Translations under genes and position numbers: made by a program
Part shown: one piece after another, positions 10,371 to 12,648 of the stretch
Layout: every line of letters starts with the position of its first letter
Position numbering within the stretch: the stretch's first letter is position 1
Notes under the pieces: generated by a model
Databases searched by the model: none
Told to the model about the DNA's origin: nothing
Seen by the model: the letters and a program-made list of their open reading frames with translations, nothing else
NCBI GenBank assembly: GCA_000697335.1
Contig: JNEM01014814.1
Coordinates: 1 to 12,648, forward strand
Source: Conidiobolus incongruus B7586
Lineage: Eukaryota > Entomophthoromycota > Entomophthoromycetes > Entomophthorales > Conidiobolaceae
Reading direction: 5' to 3'
Length of the DNA: 12,648 nucleotides

Positions 10371-10815
10371 AATTCTAAATTAAGTAATATTCAATTGGAA
10401 TTTAATTTTGAGAGAATTTAGAGGGAAATTGACAAATTAAAATAAATATAAGGTTTAATTTTAAATTGTGATGTTGATTGAAAGTCTTGTGACTCGAAAT
10501 TTTTGATGAAAAAATATAATAAAACCACGGGTTTGTTGGGATTTAAAGAATTGACTGATAATAAATTATAAACATTCAGAAAATAAATATTTATTATTTG
10601 AATAAATTATTTTATATTAATTGTAATATAATATTTATTCTGATTTACTATGATTAATGATTTATTATAAAATATAAAATATATAATCTCCATTCATGAT
10701 TAAATTGATGTGAATTTCAACTGGAATTTAAATAATAACCTTGGTTCAAAAAGTTTAATAATTTAAATTTTTACAAAAAAAGCTAGATCTAAAACAATAT
10801 TATTTTAATTAGTAT
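10371..10815. other. AT-rich upstream intergenic region
   Basis: No gene is visible. The only motif worth naming is TGACTC at 10490-10495, six of the seven bases of a Gcn4/AP-1 type site (TGACTCA), followed here by G. With no other sites around it I would not call it functional. Confidence 0.4.
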
Positions 10816-11151
10816 TAACACGTCTTGGGAAAGCCGTGTCCGGAATAGTATCAGCAAAAGGGAGAGATCTAGGGAATTCCAGGTAAAGGTTAGGGAGATA
10901 GGGGGTTTATTGGTTTAAGCCAAATAGCTGGGAGGACCCAGATCGAACTCCTTGTGTCTAGAATAGTTCTTGTTTCTGGGTTATATATATAGTGTATAGA
11001 GTAGTAGGTTTCTGGAGTTTTCTGGAGGGTTGTAACATTAGCTGATTAAAGGATAGGATTGAAGTGGTTGGTCACGTGAGGGGGGGAATGACCCTTATAT
11101 TCAGTTGAAGTAAGCATATTACGTGGGAGGAGAGCCACCTGACTCGTGACA
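10816..11151. mobile_element. Candidate solo LTR (336 bp) flanked by a 4-bp duplication
   Basis: A GC-richer island with sharp edges sits in AT-rich DNA. Its left end reads TAACACG and its right end CGTGACA, so the ends are near-inverted (TAACACG against TGTCACG). They fit TG...CA if the first G became A, the same change seen in the other LTRs. GTAT lies directly outside both ends (10812-10815 and 11152-11155), the size of duplication LTR retrotransposons make. Inside is a TATA-like run (10981-10991), as expected of an LTR promoter. It keeps several CpGs and does not resemble the 385-bp LTRs at 1185 or 6490, so it is another family and orientation is unknown. No internal region adjoins it, so it would be a solo LTR left by recombination. 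Alternatives are a regulatory region or a non-coding RNA gene. Confidence 0.5.
11072..11086. promoter_or_regulatory. Palindromic E-box TCACGTGA next to a G run
   Basis: TCACGTGA (11072-11079) is a perfect 8-bp palindrome, and GTCACGTGA is a strong binding site for bHLH factors such as fungal Cbf1/Pho4-like proteins. It is followed at once by seven G (11080-11086), conspicuous in this AT-rich DNA. If the island is an LTR, this could be an upstream activating site. Confidence 0.35.
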
Positions 11152-11155
11152 GTAT

Positions 11156-11865
11156 CTTCCTTTTTTTGAATGATGGAATTCCATACTGATGGCAATCGCT
11201 TAGCTTTTTAAAACAATTTACAATTCAACTTCAAAATTGCATACTTTATTTAAATTAGAAAGTTGTAACATCATGAAACCTCTTTCGCTAATATAAATTC
11301 TTTAACTTACTAAAATAATTAATATTACAGATACATACCTGGTGAGTATAATAGATGGAGTAATAGAGACAAGTCTTTCAAATGAGCAAAGCTTTGAAAA
11401 GATTTAGCTATGTTTGGATATTTCTGTATAATATCAATAAATTTAAAATATATTATACAAGTATAGTTTATATTTTTTAATATTTATAGATAGTATGTTG
11501 TATTTTTAATACCAAAATTTAACAAAAGTTGTGATTTTATGAAATACATTTTTGCTATTTTATGTAACTATTCGTTCTTATTTTTAAATACAAAATTTTT
11601 TTGTTTAGGCAGTGGATTTTGTAATAAGATATTTGATTTATTTATTTTAGTAACCCTATTAATTAATAATAGAATATATAACATAGCTATTCAAATCATT
11701 TTATTAATGTTTTTTATTCTTTAATTCAAATTATAAATTTAATATATTAAATTACATCAAAAAAATTCAAATTTTTTGATTAAACTTATTAAAAAGATAA
11801 ATATTTATATAATTTGATATTTGATAAAAAAATTATAATAAAATTATTATTACTATTAATACTAT
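11156..11865. other. AT-rich region with no supported gene
   Basis: From 11156 to about 11430 base composition is moderate; beyond that it becomes as AT-rich as the fossils. An exon-like patch on the minus strand (11339-11423) is described separately. A 61-codon open frame on the plus strand (11539-11724) is very hydrophobic but matches nothing I know and has no support; such a frame is not surprising in AT-rich DNA. ATT-rich simple sequence occurs at about 11840-11876. Confidence 0.45.
11339..11423 (-). pseudogene. Possible isolated exon or gene relic
   Basis: On the minus strand an 85-bp open stretch lies between a good acceptor (ATTATACAG ending at 11424) and a strong donor (CAG then GTATGT at 11338-11333). 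It translates without a stop as KYPNIAKSFQSFAHLKDLSL and eight further residues, and is GC-richer than its surroundings. After the possible downstream intron the frame closes within a few codons, and upstream I can find no convincing partner exon. I recognise no family. It may be the remnant of a host gene cut off by repeat insertion, or chance. Confidence 0.2.
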
Positions 11866-12648
11866 TATTATTAATTTTTTGATATATTTTTAATCAAGTT
11901 CTAATATTTAAAAATAACTTTTTTAATTATAAACTAAAATTTAATGGTTCACAAACTAATTAATTTTACTTGTAAAAATTTTCCTATTTATAAATTAGTT
12001 TTTTAATAACCTAAAATAATTATAGTTATATAAGTTATAATTAAAGGAATATATTCGATATAATAGTTTTTTCTAGTTATTTTTAATTAAAATTTTTTGA
12101 AAATTTTAGATTTATTTATATTACAATTATTATATAAAATAATAGGTTTTTTAAATTATAATAAAAATATTTATTAATTAATTTTTCTTTAGAAACTAAA
12201 TAAAAATAACATATATTATTATAATATAATATAATAATTAAAATTTTTTTATTAATAAAATATTTATTTAAAAAGATTTATAAAAAGGGTTAATTTAATT
12301 TAATCTAATATTTTGATTTGTAATTTAATAAAAGAATATATAAAAACACTTAAAATTCATTAATTACAATTATTTGCTATAAAAACTAAAGTTTTTAATA
12401 ATATTTTTAAAAGGTTTTATTTAACAATAGCTATTCTAGCTTTTCTCTAGATTATAATTAAATTATAAAGTATTTATTTTATATTTTTATTTATTAATTT
12501 AAGTTTAAACTTTATATAAAATACTTGTAAAACTAATATTAAAGTACTTAGATACTTTTTTAACTAAAATAAAAAAATGCTTTTTAATATATTTTTTCTA
12601 TTTGATTAATAATTAAAAAAATAATAAATAAATTTAATTATTTAAATT
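11866..12648. repeat. Unidentified AT-rich dispersed repeat, copy 2 (cut by window end)
   Basis: This is the direct-orientation partner of 204-1045. Homology continues to the last base of the window, which corresponds to about 1045 in copy 1, so the true end is not visible. It carries a single CpG that I could find (12056). Like copy 1 it has no open frame and no motif that names its family. The two copies lie about 11.7 kb apart and were probably inserted independently. Confidence 0.6.

Noticed and set aside
10938-10952. GATCGAACTCC (minus strand GGAGTTCGATC) resembles a tRNA B box
   Set aside because: The bases on either side of the T-loop-like sequence do not pair into a T stem, and no D arm or acceptor stem lies at the right distance, so no tRNA or tRNA-derived SINE is supported.
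11171-11212. Short plus-strand frame starting MMEFHTDGNRLAF
   Set aside because: It is only about thirteen codons long, with no splice signal pattern or neighbour to support it.
11331-11341. ATACATACCTG resembles the 5' end of U1 snRNA (AUACUUACCUG)
   Set aside because: It has one mismatch in the donor-pairing part, the stem-loop sequences bound by U1-70K and U1A are not found downstream, and no clear Sm site follows at the right distance. It is better read as a donor site on the minus strand or as chance.
11539-11724. 61-codon hydrophobic open frame on the plus strand
   Set aside because: It matches no family I know, has AT-driven composition (Phe, Ile, Leu, Asn) and no convincing context. 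Such frames arise by chance in AT-rich DNA.

Overview
The window looks like nuclear DNA of a filamentous or early-diverging fungus; no genus can be named from it. The reasons are a protein gene cut by fourteen introns of only 49-60 bp, a chromodomain-bearing Ty3/Gypsy retrotransposon fossil, and repeat copies so damaged by C:G-to-T:A transitions that they resemble products of repeat-induced point mutation (RIP). The DNA falls into two compartments: extremely AT-rich repeat fossils (about 1-7150 and about 11430-12648) and a moderately AT-rich middle that holds the gene and a small GC-richer island.

Layout. 1-203 is featureless AT-rich DNA. 204-1045 is one copy of an unidentified AT-rich repeat; a second diverged copy in the same orientation begins near 11866 and runs off the right edge. 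1185-6876 is one complete-length but thoroughly broken LTR retrotransposon on the minus strand. Its LTRs are 385 and 387 bp, and its parts lie in the order gag, reverse transcriptase, RNase H, integrase, chromodomain, which places it in the chromovirus branch of Ty3/Gypsy. 6877-8297 is AT-rich intergenic DNA with a few simple repeats. 8298-10292 (minus strand) is the only intact gene I can support: a 15-exon gene for a 414-residue mitochondrial acyl-CoA dehydrogenase of the isobutyryl-CoA dehydrogenase (ACAD8) type, a valine-catabolism enzyme. Every exon junction keeps frame and the spliced protein matches the family from start to end. Its promoter (CCAAT and TATA motifs) lies just upstream.

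10816-11151 is a GC-richer island that I read as a solo LTR of another, unmutated retrotransposon family: it has near-inverted ends and is flanked by a GTAT duplication. 11152-11865 is mostly AT-rich with one exon-like patch.

The host gene is independent of the mobile elements. The most interesting observations are: LTR divergence made of 41 transitions and no transversions; absence of any CpG in the first 7.4 kb; 5' splice sites that lack the usual G at +5 in 12 of 14 introns; and a short solo LTR that kept its CpGs next to a mutated full-length element. I see no undescribed multi-gene system here.
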